Assembly (NCBI GenBank): GCA_019359725.1 | Contig: JAHHGR010000003.1 | Location: forward strand, 81,120-145,119 | Source of the DNA: Aphanocapsa lilacina HA4352-LM1 | Lineage (GTDB): Bacteria; Cyanobacteriota; Cyanobacteriia; Gloeobacterales; Gloeobacteraceae | Direction: 5' to 3' | Length of the DNA: 64,000 nucleotides | In this document: positions 51,858-60,916 of the stretch, piece after piece | Numbering within the stretch: the stretch's first letter is position 1 | Layout of the letters: the number at the start of each line of letters is the position of its first letter | Position numbers and translations under genes: made by a program | Notes under the pieces: generated by a model | What the model was told of the DNA's origin: nothing | The model's input: only the letters and a program-made list of their open reading frames with translations | Databases searched by the model: none

Positions 51858-52186
51858 GCCAGCAGGCCGATTGGTGATCAATTCTGCCGACATCGAAGTG
51901 GCTGGATGAAGGGGACCGTCGGGGGGAAGGGCGAGGGCGGCGCTGCTGTCTAAAAACTGGCAATTGTCTATTGCGGAAGGGAAACGCTAGGAATGGATAC
52001 CACCTGCGAACTGGCCTCCGCCCGTTGATCAAGAGCTTGAAGAACACTTTTGAGCGTAAAAGGCGATAGTGAAAAACTCGAGAAGGCCAGCAAAGATCTT
52101 CCGAAGGCAGACGAACCTCTCTCCAGGGTGTGTCCACAAAGCCCGGGCAAGTTCACAAAGCAAATTGCGGGCATTGGGAGGCCGCT
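51858..52186. other. Non-coding interval between the SPFH gene and the terminator
   Basis: 329 bases with no supported gene. A minus-strand frame through here extends the phosphorylase-homologue frame only to 51893 with poor similarity. The region may be the 3' untranslated part of the SPFH operon, a small RNA, or a leader of the next operon. I see no riboswitch class that I can name. Confidence 0.4.
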
Positions 52187-53152
52187 TCAGGGAGCGGCGG
52201 TTGCCGCGGCGCGCTGGGGATCGACATTCAAGAAGACCGTCGATTTTTCGGCCCCCTCGACGCGGATGACCTTGACCGGGATATCGGCGCCTTTTTCGCG
52301 GGCGATGTCGATGCGCTCTTTGAGCTTTTCGTAAAAGAGCAGATCGGCCAGTTTGGCGTTCCTGGCCGCGGCCTGGCCCTGCAGTTCAATCGCTTTGCGG
52401 TTGGCGTCGGCCAGGATGAGTTTGCGGGTGGTCTCTTTTTGTTGGATCTGGGCTTTGACCGCCGCCGTCTGGGCGGTGATCGAGGCCACCTGCTTTTGCT
52501 CCAGCGAAGCTTTTAGTGCTTCTGGAAATTCGGCGGTGCCCAGGTAGACATCCTCGATAAAAATCAGCGGCGCCTTCTTGTTCTCCAGCACACCCTGGGG
52601 CATGTCCCGGCCGATCAGGGCGGTCATCTTCTGCTCCATCTCGGCGCGGCGGGTCTTGTTGTAAAAATCGCCGGAGGTGTAGTTGGCCGCCACATCGCGC
52701 ACTTTCGAGCGCACCGTCGGCACGACGATGTTTTCCATATAGCGGGTGCCGACGTTCGCGTGCAACTGATCGAGCACGACCTGGTTGGGGCGCAGGGCGA
52801 CGAAGACATCGGTCGAAAAGGCCTGGCCGTCGGCGGTGGTGATGGTGATGGCGCTACCCGCCTGGTTGGGGACCGAGGTGCTGTTGGTGAACTGGAAGAC
52901 CCGCGTGCGGACATTGTAGGTAATCGGGCCATCGACCCCCGGCACCACAAAAGTCGCCCCCGGCCGCTCGATACGGCCCTTCTCGATGCCGGTGAACGTG
53001 TTGAACATCACCGTCGCGTTCCCCGGCTCGGTGACGTACAAAAACGGATGAAACAACAACAAAAATACAGCGACAATGCCCGCCACGAGCAGGCCGCCCG
53101 CGAACAGGCGAAGGGGAAGTTGCTTATCTTCTACTGTGGTCACATCGAACAC
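52187..53152 (-). CDS. SPFH/band 7 (prohibitin-type) membrane protein 2
   Basis: A 321-residue protein with one N-terminal helix (LFAGGLLVAGIVAVFLLLF). An SPFH domain (about 45-230) follows, with VTEPGNATVMFNTFTG, ITTADGQAFSTDVFVALR and RSKVRDVAANYTSGDFY. A coiled-coil segment (about 225-290: QKQVASITAQTAAVKAQIQQ) completes it. SPFH proteins build large membrane rings that organise microdomains and often regulate proteases. It starts 12 bases after the first SPFH gene, an HflK/HflC-like pair arrangement. Confidence 0.92.
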   Translation of the reverse strand: MFDVTTVEDKQLPLRLFAGGLLVAGIVAVFLLLFHPFLYVTEPGNATVMFNTFTGIEKGRIERPGATFVVPGVDGPITYNVRTRVFQFTNSTSVPNQAGSAITITTADGQAFSTDVFVALRPNQVVLDQLHANVGTRYMENIVVPTVRSKVRDVAANYTSGDFYNKTRRAEMEQKMTALIGRDMPQGVLENKKAPLIFIEDVYLGTAEFPEALKASLEQKQVASITAQTAAVKAQIQQKETTRKLILADANRKAIELQGQAAARNAKLADLLFYEKLKERIDIAREKGADIPVKVIRVEGAEKSTVFLNVDPQRAAATAAP

Positions 53153-53164
53153 CTTTTGCGAAGA

Positions 53165-53959
53165 TCAGCGGTTGATCAGCGTGTCGAGGGTCTCGCCCAA
53201 CACCCCCGACTGCACCACCCGCAAGTACTCGGGATTTTTGGTGAGGGCGTCGGCTTTGGCGCCGAGGCGGCCCGCCTCCGCCTGGGCTTCGGAAATCAAC
53301 GTCTTGGCGTCCTGGGTGGCCTGGTCGATTTCGTAGGCTTTGCGGGCGAGTTGATTTTCAGAGATGGTCTTGGCCTCGATGGCGGCGACGAAATCCTTGC
53401 TGAAATTCACATCGCGCAGCAAAAGATCGAGCACATTGATGCCGTACTGGCTTAGATCCCCTGCCACCCGCTCGCGGATCTGCGCCTGCAGGACCGGCCG
53501 CTTGGTGGAATAGAGATCTTGCGCCGAGAAGCCACTGGTCTCCGAAGAGATCACCGAGCGGACAATCGGTGCGATGCGATCGACATATTCGGTCCCCAGG
53601 GTTTCGTAGACCTTGGGGGGATCGGCCACCACAAACTGCAGCGTCACCTCCGCACCGATTTCCTGGCCGTCGCGGGTCAGAGCAACGATGCGCGGACCGT
53701 AACTGTCGCCGCCGTCCTTCCAGGTCAGCGCCTGCGTCTTAATATCAAAGGGAATCGTCTCGCTCACTACCGGCAAGATCAAATGGCCGCCCGGCTGCAG
53801 CGGCTCCTTCTGGATGCCGCCGAACCAGGAGAAGACCACCAGATTTTCGCCGTTGCCTACGAAGCGCACCGGATTGAGATTGATCAGCAAAAACGCCAGA
53901 ATCAGCACCCCTACCAGTTGGGGTGCCCAGGAGAGCCAGACTTGCCGTTCAGCGGACAT
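53165..53959 (-). CDS. SPFH/band 7 (prohibitin-type) membrane protein 1
   Basis: A 264-residue protein with an N-terminal helix (LVGVLILAFLLINL). An SPFH domain follows, with VFSWFGGIQKEPLQPGGHLILP, LTRDGQEIGAEVTLQFVVADP and RSVISSETSGFSAQDLYSTKR. A shorter coiled coil (QATQDAKTLISEAQAEAGRL) completes it. It is shorter than its partner and probably hetero-oligomerises with it. The ATG at 53959 fits the membrane-anchor boundary. The operon order is HtrA, serpin, this gene, second SPFH. Confidence 0.92.
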   Translation of the reverse strand: MSAERQVWLSWAPQLVGVLILAFLLINLNPVRFVGNGENLVVFSWFGGIQKEPLQPGGHLILPVVSETIPFDIKTQALTWKDGGDSYGPRIVALTRDGQEIGAEVTLQFVVADPPKVYETLGTEYVDRIAPIVRSVISSETSGFSAQDLYSTKRPVLQAQIRERVAGDLSQYGINVLDLLLRDVNFSKDFVAAIEAKTISENQLARKAYEIDQATQDAKTLISEAQAEAGRLGAKADALTKNPEYLRVVQSGVLGETLDTLINR

Positions 53960-54032
53960 AGGCACCTGTCGCATTGATTCCATTGTGCAGGGGAAGCGTC
54001 CCAAGCCCGGCCACAATTAAGCAATTCTTTGC

Positions 54033-55295
54033 TCAGGGCTGGGTCGGATCGATGACGGTGCCCAGCATCGCTACGAAGCCGGAGTAAGTGTTCACCACGG
54101 CGAACATAAACGGCCGATCGGCGTTGAAGGTAAAAGGTGCCTCGCCCGGACGCAGGGGCAGCACGAACCGCTCGCTGCCCGCGGCAGCAGTCGGGCGGGT
54201 GATCCCCGTTTCAGAGACCGTAAAAGCGGTCTGCTGATCGACCGCGTCGATGAGCAACCCCGCTGCATCCAGGCTCTCCTCGCCCTCCGAGCGGGTAAAG
54301 GCGGGCCGCATCCCGAGGGCTCGAAGCACCCGGCGCAAATCCTGGCCGTAGCGCAGGCGCAGGCGGGGCAGGGTCACGCTACCGTCGCGCATCCGAAATT
54401 GCTCGAACCACAGCCGCCATTTCTCGTCGCTCAAGTTGCGCACAAACGACCGCAAAGGCACCCCGGCGGCGGGCACAAACACCGCCATGCTCCACTCGCC
54501 GTCGCCGCCGAAGGGCAACTGGACCGCCTGAAAACCAGCCGTCTCGTAGTAACGAAAACTGCCCGTCCGGCTCATCTGCCAGACAGTTGTCCGCTTGCCG
54601 TCCAAGCGGGTAAAAGGAGCCTGGAGGCTGCTCTGGGGGTCGAAAGCCCGGCTCCAGATTCCTTCGAAGACGGTCGCATCGACCACCACCAGCGGGCCAG
54701 GCCGGCGGGGGCCGGGGGTGAGCGCTTCGCCAATCTGGCCGCCGGTGGCGGCGGCGATCCAGCGGTTGATTTCAGGGGGAGCCGCCCCGCCTTCAAAGGC
54801 ACTCTCCAGCACCCGGTTGCCGCTGAGATCCCGTCCCAGCTTCACGGGCGTGCCTGGCTCCACCCAGTACAATCCGGCGTGTACCGGCTGTACCTGGGGA
54901 TCGGCCCCCGTCAACTGGGCAGCCAGTAGCGCCGTCGCCGCCTGCGGTTCGATGAGTCCGTCGTTGGGCCATTCGAGGGAGCTGGCCACCGCCCGCTGCG
55001 CGGGCTCGGGCAAACTGGGCAGCAACCGGCCCAGGGTGATCCCCAGCCCCAGGGGCGAAAGGAGTACGTTGCGTTCGACCGCCAGCGGGGAGCGCTCTCG
55101 ATTCCCCCGCAGGGGCACTTCGTTGATCAGACTGAGCAATTTAAAGCCAAAGCGCAAATTCGCCTCGCGCATCTGGATGAATGTCGGCACCTCCACCCGC
55201 CCGGCCACCGGTGCGGCCCCGATGGGCGCCGCGGCGGCTCCTACCGATCCCCCCAAGCAGGCCAGCGCCACCGCCAGCCACCAGACTTTCTGCAT
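54033..55295 (-). CDS. Serpin (serine protease inhibitor), exported
   Basis: A 420-residue serpin with a signal peptide (MQKVWWLAVALACLGGSVGA). The core has ERNVLLSPLGLGITLGRLLPSL, VVVDATVFEGIW, VQLPFGGDGEWSMAVFVP and the C-terminal FTFNADRPFMFAVVNTYSGF signature. The hinge before the reactive loop reads VSETGITRPTAAAGSERF. It keeps Thr/Ala-rich small residues, but its Glu hinge is weaker than in strong inhibitors, so activity is likely but unproven. It starts 22 bases after the HtrA gene. Confidence 0.9.
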   Translation of the reverse strand: MQKVWWLAVALACLGGSVGAAAAPIGAAPVAGRVEVPTFIQMREANLRFGFKLLSLINEVPLRGNRERSPLAVERNVLLSPLGLGITLGRLLPSLPEPAQRAVASSLEWPNDGLIEPQAATALLAAQLTGADPQVQPVHAGLYWVEPGTPVKLGRDLSGNRVLESAFEGGAAPPEINRWIAAATGGQIGEALTPGPRRPGPLVVVDATVFEGIWSRAFDPQSSLQAPFTRLDGKRTTVWQMSRTGSFRYYETAGFQAVQLPFGGDGEWSMAVFVPAAGVPLRSFVRNLSDEKWRLWFEQFRMRDGSVTLPRLRLRYGQDLRRVLRALGMRPAFTRSEGEESLDAAGLLIDAVDQQTAFTVSETGITRPTAAAGSERFVLPLRPGEAPFTFNADRPFMFAVVNTYSGFVAMLGTVIDPTQP

Positions 55296-55316
55296 CGCGT
55301 TCGACAGACCACAGCA

Positions 55317-56222
55317 CTACAACTGGACCCGGATCCTGCCGACCTGCCGGTCGCGGACAACGGTCAGTACCAGTGTGCCCGGACTGCGCTGCAGAATCTG
55401 CTGCAGTTGGGCAGAGTTTTCGAGGCCGGCATCGCCCACCCCGAGCAGTTGATCTCCCGGGAGCAGCCCGGCGCGCTCGGCGGCGGAACCCGGCTGGACC
55501 TCGATGATCGTTAATGACTGAGCGTCGAGCACTACGCCCAGGCCGCGCCGCGGCGCCGGCCGGGCGGCCACCCGGCCGCTATCCGGGTTTGCGCTGGCTG
55601 CGACTAACGAGCGCACCGCAGCGGTGGGGGTGGCAAAACCAATCCCGACGTTGCCGCCGGTGCGGCTCAGGATCGCTTTGTTGATGCCGATGATTTCACC
55701 ATCGGAATTGAGCAGCGGCCCCCCCGAGTTGCCCGGGTTGAGGGCGGCGTCGGTCTGCAGGTCGCCGTTGGCGGCGATGCGGCTCAAGATGCCCACCGTC
55801 AAGGTGCGCTCAAGGCCGAAGGGGTTGCCGATGGCGTAGACGCGCTGGCCGACCCTGGCCGAGGAGCGCGCCAGGTCGATGCTCGGCAAAGGCCGCTCCG
55901 CACGGATGTCGACAATCGCCAGGTCGTTGCGCCGGTCGAGGGCGCGCACCGCCCCCGGATACACCCGCCCGTCGGCGGTCTGCACCTGGACCCGGGTGCT
56001 GCCGCGCACCACGTGGTTGTTGGTAATCACCACCCCGCGCGGGTCGATAATCGCCCCGGCGCCGATGCCGCCGGAGGTGCGGATACTGACCACGGCCTGA
56101 CTCGCCCGGTCGTAGACGTCGATGGTCGTCGTCTCCTCCGGATCGAAGGCGAGGAGGGCAGCAGGAAAATTCAACGGGAGCGCAGCTACAGCCAAGGCAG
56201 CAAGGGCAGGACGGATCTTCAT
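55317..56222 (-). CDS. HtrA/DegP-type serine protease with one PDZ domain
   Basis: A 301-residue exported protease. A signal peptide (MKIRPALAALAVAALPLNF) is followed by the trypsin-like triad: His in VITNNHVV, Asp in RRNDLAIVDI, Ser in LNPGNSGGPLL. The PDZ domain (about 205-300) includes LTIIEVQPGSAAERAGLLPGDQLLGVG. It would degrade or refold misfolded envelope proteins. It leads the operon with the serpin and two SPFH genes. The ATG at 56222 fits the signal peptide. Confidence 0.94.
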   Translation of the reverse strand: MKIRPALAALAVAALPLNFPAALLAFDPEETTTIDVYDRASQAVVSIRTSGGIGAGAIIDPRGVVITNNHVVRGSTRVQVQTADGRVYPGAVRALDRRNDLAIVDIRAERPLPSIDLARSSARVGQRVYAIGNPFGLERTLTVGILSRIAANGDLQTDAALNPGNSGGPLLNSDGEIIGINKAILSRTGGNVGIGFATPTAAVRSLVAASANPDSGRVAARPAPRRGLGVVLDAQSLTIIEVQPGSAAERAGLLPGDQLLGVGDAGLENSAQLQQILQRSPGTLVLTVVRDRQVGRIRVQL

Positions 56223-56379
56223 CGTGGTTGTCGCAGGGGTGAGATGCCAGATAAAGACGCCGGAAACGCCACAACGTTCCGCCGCAAGGCTTATCCTGTT
56301 TTTGCATGGGGCGTGAGCAGTTTCACATGACAAACGCCCAAATAATTGCTAAGTCTCGATAGAGATACCAGACAAGGCG

Positions 56380-58062
56380 ATGACCGATACAATGCGGCGC
56401 TCGAAAGTCGAGCAAATCAAAGAGAACAGCCACAATCTGCGCGGCCGGCTGCGCGAAGAGTTGCAGCAGCCCGAGACGACGCACTTTGCTGAGGAGTCGG
56501 TGCAGCTGCTCAAGTTCCACGGCATCTACCAGCAGGACGACCGCGACGGGCGCAAGGCGCGCAAGGATGCGGGCCTTGCGCCCGATTATGCGTTTATGGT
56601 GCGCACCAAAAATCCGGGCGGCTACGCCCCAGCGGCCTTTTACCTGGCGATGGACCGCCTGGCCGATGCCCTCGGTAGCGCCACCCTGCGGGTGACCACC
56701 CGCCAGGGCCTGCAGTTGCACGGCATCCGCAAACACAACCTGCGCGAGGCGATTGCCACGATTAGCGCCCAACTCGGTTCGACCCTGGGAGCCTGCGGCG
56801 ATATCAACCGCAACGTCATGGCCCCCCCGGCGCCCTTCACCGCCCGCCCCTACACCGTGGCGCGCGAGGCGGCGGCGGCGATCGCCGATTTGCTCACCCC
56901 GCGCACGGGTGCCTACTTTGAGGTGTGGCAGGACGAAGCGCTGGTCCATTCGGGAGAACCGGAAGTCGAGCCCATCTACGGCAAGACTTACCTGCCGCGC
57001 AAGTTCAAGATTGCCGTCGCCGTCGAAGGCGACAACTCCGTGGACATCTACACCCAGGATCTGGGGGTGATCCCGGTGTTCGAGGACGGCGAGCGCCTGT
57101 TGGGCTACAACCTCACCGTCGGGGGCGGCCTCGGCATGACCCACGCCAAACCCGAGACCTTTCCGCGCCAGGCGGACCACCTGGGTTTTGTCCCCTCCGA
57201 GGACATGCTGGAGGCGGTCAAAGCGGTGGTGCTGGTGCAGCGCGACTACGGCGACCGCTACAACCGTCGCCACGCCCGGCTGAAATATCTCATCCACGAC
57301 CGGGGCCTGGACTGGTTCCGCACCCAGGTGGAAACTTACCTGGGCAAACCCCTGCAGCCGTGGCGGGCCCTGGCGCCGTGGGTCTTTTGCGATTACCTGG
57401 GCTGGCATCCCCAGGGTGACGGCCGCTACTGCCTGGGAATCTGGATCGAGAATGGCCGGATCAAAGACGCGGGAGACTTTCAGCTCAAATCGGCCCTGCG
57501 CGAGATCGTCGAGCGCTATGGGGTGGATTTGATCTTGACCCCGACGCAGAATGTGCTGCTGGTGGATATCGCCCCGGAGGCGCGTGCACCCATCGACGCG
57601 ATTTTGCAAAGCGCCGGGGTGCGGCCGGTCCAAGCTATATCCAACGCCGAGCGCTACGCGATGGCCTGTCCCGCCTGGCCCACCTGCGGTCTGGCCCTCA
57701 CCGAGTCGGAGCGCGCCCTGCCCGGGATCATCGCCGAGATCGAGGCGCAACTCACCGAGCTGGACCTCGCCGACGAGCAGATTTCGATTCGTATGACCGG
57801 CTGCCCGAACGGTTGTGCCCGCCCCTATATGGGCGAAATTGGCTTTGTGGGCAGCGCTCCCGGTGCCTATAACCTCTACCTGGGGGGCAACCTCGCCTCG
57901 ACGCGGCTCAACTGGATCTTCCGCGAGCGGGTCAGGCGCGAGGACATCCTGGCGGTGCTCGGGCCGCTGTTCAGCTACTTCAAGTGCGAGCGCGCCCCGG
58001 GGGAAAGCTTCGGCGATTTTTGCCTGCGCAAGGGCCGGGCGGACCTCGAAGCGCATCTCTAG
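56380..58062 (+). CDS. Assimilatory sulfite reductase, hemoprotein type
   Basis: A 560-residue siroheme/4Fe-4S enzyme. The N-terminal part has LLKFHGIYQQDDRDGRKARK and MVRTKNPGGY. Siroheme contacts are in RVTTRQGLQLHGI. The cluster cysteines are MACPAWPTCGLALTESER and TGCPNGCARPYMGE. It reduces sulfite to sulfide. The length and N-terminal motif resemble CysI (NADPH type) more than the long ferredoxin-dependent cyanobacterial Sir, but no cysJ is adjacent, so the electron donor is open. It diverges from the HtrA operon. Confidence 0.92.
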   Translation: MTDTMRRSKVEQIKENSHNLRGRLREELQQPETTHFAEESVQLLKFHGIYQQDDRDGRKARKDAGLAPDYAFMVRTKNPGGYAPAAFYLAMDRLADALGSATLRVTTRQGLQLHGIRKHNLREAIATISAQLGSTLGACGDINRNVMAPPAPFTARPYTVAREAAAAIADLLTPRTGAYFEVWQDEALVHSGEPEVEPIYGKTYLPRKFKIAVAVEGDNSVDIYTQDLGVIPVFEDGERLLGYNLTVGGGLGMTHAKPETFPRQADHLGFVPSEDMLEAVKAVVLVQRDYGDRYNRRHARLKYLIHDRGLDWFRTQVETYLGKPLQPWRALAPWVFCDYLGWHPQGDGRYCLGIWIENGRIKDAGDFQLKSALREIVERYGVDLILTPTQNVLLVDIAPEARAPIDAILQSAGVRPVQAISNAERYAMACPAWPTCGLALTESERALPGIIAEIEAQLTELDLADEQISIRMTGCPNGCARPYMGEIGFVGSAPGAYNLYLGGNLASTRLNWIFRERVRREDILAVLGPLFSYFKCERAPGESFGDFCLRKGRADLEAHL

Positions 58063-58071
58063 GGCGGCGCT

Positions 58072-58878
58072 TTGGCTTTGACGCCGCCCCTGGTGCTTGC
58101 CCTGTTTGCCCTCGGCTGCACCCTGCTGTGGCTGCCGGTGGCGATCCCACAGCTGCTGCGCATCGGCTGGCGACCGGGGCGGCCCCTAGCCTTCTCGGGC
58201 AAACTTCAGCTCATCTTGAGCCTGTACCTGGTCATTGCCCTGGTGCTCTGGGCGACGGGCGCCTGGCTTGGGGTGCCCTGCGGGCGCTGGGGCCTGCGCG
58301 GTGGCTTGGCAGGTTGGGGGCAATTGGCGGCCGGTCTCGGTCTGGGAGCGCTTGGCCTCGCGATTCTTTTCGCTGTCGAGATGCGGGCTGGCTGGCTGCG
58401 CCTACAACCCGTCCGCCTCAGCAGTGGGGCGCTCTTCGCACCGCTTGCGGTCGGCTTGTTTGTGGGCGCGGTGGAGGAGGTGCTTTTTCGGGGCTTCGTC
58501 TACGAGACGCTCCTGCCCTACGGCCCGGGCTGGGCGGCGGTGATGAGCAGCCTCATCTTTGCTGCCTTGCACCTCATTTGGCAGCTCGACGACTGGCAGG
58601 GGGCGGCGCGCGAACTGCCCGGCCTGTTTGCCATGGGTCTGGTGCTGGTGCTCGCCCGGCTGCTCAGCGGCGGCAGCATCCATCTGGCCTGGGGTCTGCA
58701 CGCCGGCTGGGTCTGGGGAATCACCCTCATCGATACCCACACCCTGGCTGTGCCCACCGGCACAACCGCCACCTGGGTGACCGGCTTCGGAGGCAAACCC
58801 CTGGCAGGAGCGATGGGTCTCGCTTTTCTGGGTGCCACCGCTCTGGTACTGTGGGGTTTGGGGCAGCCGCCCGTCTGA
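58072..58878 (+). CDS. CPBP family intramembrane metalloprotease (CAAX protease-like)
   Basis: A 268-residue membrane protein with about 7 helices. The ABI/CPBP motifs are visible: EEVLFRG (Glu-Glu ... Arg, motif 1), a His in FAALHLIWQL (motif 2) and GLHAGWVWG (motif 3), which would form an intramembrane glutamate/zinc-type site. The start is TTG, 9 bases after the sulfite reductase stop, so it may be co-transcribed. The substrate is unknown; members process peptides or act in immunity and anchoring. Confidence 0.88.
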   Translation: MALTPPLVLALFALGCTLLWLPVAIPQLLRIGWRPGRPLAFSGKLQLILSLYLVIALVLWATGAWLGVPCGRWGLRGGLAGWGQLAAGLGLGALGLAILFAVEMRAGWLRLQPVRLSSGALFAPLAVGLFVGAVEEVLFRGFVYETLLPYGPGWAAVMSSLIFAALHLIWQLDDWQGAARELPGLFAMGLVLVLARLLSGGSIHLAWGLHAGWVWGITLIDTHTLAVPTGTTATWVTGFGGKPLAGAMGLAFLGATALVLWGLGQPPV

Positions 58879-59117
58879 GCGTAAACTTGCATTTTCGTGG
58901 TGGTTGTGCAAACATCAGGAGCAACCAAGTACGACAAGCCGAGTAGTTTACCGGATAATTGGCCTTGGTTTTCGACGCGGCGGCGAGCCCCTTGCGTTGA
59001 TTTTGTGTTCCTGCTGCATTGCAACACCCTGCACGGGGGATTTTTAGGTGCGAGCCAGCGAGCGAAAATCGCGATTGCAGGCCGTCTTGTCCGCACCGAC
59101 ATACCAGGTTTCAAGAT

Positions 59118-59417
59118 GTGTCAGCTAATCCATACGAATCTGAAAACCATGCACGCGACGAAGACAAGCCGCCCTCCGCTCCCGGCGGTCTTGGGCCTTT
59201 AGACCCGGTGGAGCCGCCCGAGACGCCGCCGCGGGGTACAGCACGCAAACGGGGCCGACCGCAGGGCAAGCGTTCAGACCCCACCTACGTACTTGCCTCC
59301 GCTTACATTCCGGCTCAGCTGCACCAGCAAGTCAAAATCGCACTCATCAAAGCGGATCTTGAGTATTCCGAATTGGTGGCACAGTTGCTGCGCGAATGGC
59401 TCGAGCGCCAGACATGA
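59118..59417 (+). CDS. RHH-like small DNA-binding protein
   Basis: A 99-residue protein with an acidic Pro-rich N-terminus, then KRGRPQGKRSDPTYVLASAYIPAQLHQQVKIALIKADLEYSELVAQLLREWLE, a ribbon-helix-helix-like segment preceded by an AT-hook-like RGRP. In-frame GTG 59118 is the most likely start. It could be a plasmid-type partition or antitoxin-like regulator; no partner toxin is next to it. The stop is followed by a heptamer-repeat hairpin. Confidence 0.65.
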   Translation: MSANPYESENHARDEDKPPSAPGGLGPLDPVEPPETPPRGTARKRGRPQGKRSDPTYVLASAYIPAQLHQQVKIALIKADLEYSELVAQLLREWLERQT

Positions 59418-59453
59418 GTGCTACAAATCCATATGAGCAGTCAGGCCGGCAAA

Positions 59454-59495
59454 AGGTGCCGGGTGCCAGAAGGGATGACTGGCACTTGGCACTTC
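59454..59495. terminator. Heptamer-repeat hairpin between convergent genes (bidirectional terminator candidate)
   Basis: GGTGCCGGGTGCCAG (59455-59469) pairs with CTGGCACTTGGCACTT (59479-59494) over about 14 bases, with two G-U pairs on this strand, and an 9-base loop. It lies between the RHH gene and the convergent esterase. No long T-run follows, so it is a candidate only. Confidence 0.5.
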
Positions 59496-59534
59496 ATCCA
59501 GCGCGACTTTTGACCGGTTGCGCTGTGGCTTGGT

Positions 59535-60440
59535 TCAGTTGCGATCGGCAAGCGTCAGGCGGCTAAAAAATTCGTTCCAAATCTTGAGACTGTAATCGTC
59601 ATCGTTGAGGTGGCCGGCGCCGGTGACCTCCGTAAAGCGCACCTCTGCATTGCCGCCGGTGAACACATCGGTGACGTACGAGCCGCTGACCGTCCTCTGG
59701 GATTGGTCGGTCTGGTTGTACTGGATCCAAAACTGTTTCTGGTCCTCATCCTGGATGTCCCGTGGGATCGTGCCGGTGATCTGATCTTCTTCTTCGCCGC
59801 GCCAGATCCAGACCGGAATTGGCCCACCGGGTTCCATCAACGATTCGGACTTGCGAAAGGTAGTGATCCAGGGACCGGAGACCGGGGCTGAGGCGGCGAT
59901 CAGCGAAGCGTGACCGTTGCCGATGAAGGTGTTGACCATCGCCCCGCCGCTGGAATGCCCGGTCATGTAGATCCGGTTGGCGTCGATGCGGTAGGTGTTC
60001 TTCAGTTGATTGATAACCGCGAGCAGATAGCCGACGTCGTCCGGGGTCTTGCCGTCAAATACGTAGGTGTTCCATTTGTAGCCGGGGGAACTGGTGCCGT
60101 TGGCGACGGCGATGCCCCCGACCGGATAGACGGCGATGAAGCCTTTTTCGTCGGAACGGGTGGTCCAGCCGGAGAGTTTGGCGGCCCCTTCCACCGTGGC
60201 GGTGCGGCCGTTGACCGAACCGTGCAGGAAGATGACCAGCGGAACGCTGCTGGAAGAACTGTCGTAGGAGGATGGAACGTGCTCGTAATAACTGCGTTTA
60301 GCTCCGTTGTAGTCCAGTTGTTTTAAAGTCACATCGCCGGTCTGGCTGAACGCCGGTGCGCAAAGTGCCACCCAGAAAAGCACACACACCAGCGACCATC
60401 GCAAACCCGTGCGCCGCGAAAATTCTCGAACCGTGCCCAT
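59535..60440 (-). CDS. Exported PHB depolymerase/feruloyl esterase-like hydrolase
   Basis: A 301-residue alpha/beta hydrolase with a signal peptide (VCVLFWVALCAPAFS). Motifs: VPLVIFLHGSVNG (oxyanion region), nucleophile Ser in MTGHSSGGAMVNT, and a late His in VTGAGHLND. It matches the LpqC/PHB-depolymerase group that cleaves esters outside the cytoplasm. It may degrade polyhydroxyalkanoate oligomers or plant-type esters. It converges on the RHH gene. Confidence 0.9.
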   Translation of the reverse strand: MGTVREFSRRTGLRWSLVCVLFWVALCAPAFSQTGDVTLKQLDYNGAKRSYYEHVPSSYDSSSSSVPLVIFLHGSVNGRTATVEGAAKLSGWTTRSDEKGFIAVYPVGGIAVANGTSSPGYKWNTYVFDGKTPDDVGYLLAVINQLKNTYRIDANRIYMTGHSSGGAMVNTFIGNGHASLIAASAPVSGPWITTFRKSESLMEPGGPIPVWIWRGEEEDQITGTIPRDIQDEDQKQFWIQYNQTDQSQRTVSGSYVTDVFTGGNAEVRFTEVTGAGHLNDDDYSLKIWNEFFSRLTLADRN

Positions 60441-60916
60441 GGCTAGATCCTCAGCGTAGTAATGTGGCTAAGCGAAATCGGCGCGCCGGGCCGGAGGCCG
60501 GGTTCACCGAAAATGGGCCGACCGGGGTGAAGATCACCTCCTGTCGCCAAAAATTCACACGTCCCCACGGAGCAGGGACGCCTCGATAAATGCTTGATTG
60601 GGTGGAAGGTGGGTGGGCCGACGCGCAAAACCGTGCGAACCCTGGGTAGCCGGCCGGCCGGTGGAGGGATGCGGGTGCAGCATAGCGCCCAATCGTCGAG
60701 CCACTCTTCCACCATATTGGTGAACTGACCGTCTGCTTCGCCGAAAAATCGGTGGCTTACAAGTCTGGCCGCTATTGATAAGATCTCTGCCAGGAGAGGA
60801 TCTTAGTCGTGCGTCCGCCCAGAGAGGACCTTGCGATGCCGGCCAGGGCAACAGGGGCAACCCGGTCGAAAAAACTGCGAAATCTACTCATACGTGTATT
60901 TCCGCAATACCGTAAT
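60441..60916. other. Intergenic region with a stem-loop
   Basis: No supported gene in 476 bases. TAAGATC-TCT pairs with AGA-G-GATCTTA (60779-60788, 60795-60805), about 10 base pairs with one bulge and a GCCAGG loop. GCCGGCCGGCCGG near 60649-60661 is a local repeat. The region contains the esterase promoter (minus) and the 3' side of the kinase gene. Confidence 0.4.

Noticed and set aside
56323..58056. 577-codon open frame antisense to the sulfite reductase gene
   Set aside because: It mirrors the codon structure of the real gene in GC-rich DNA; its translation has no domain and the sense strand has clear siroheme and cluster motifs.
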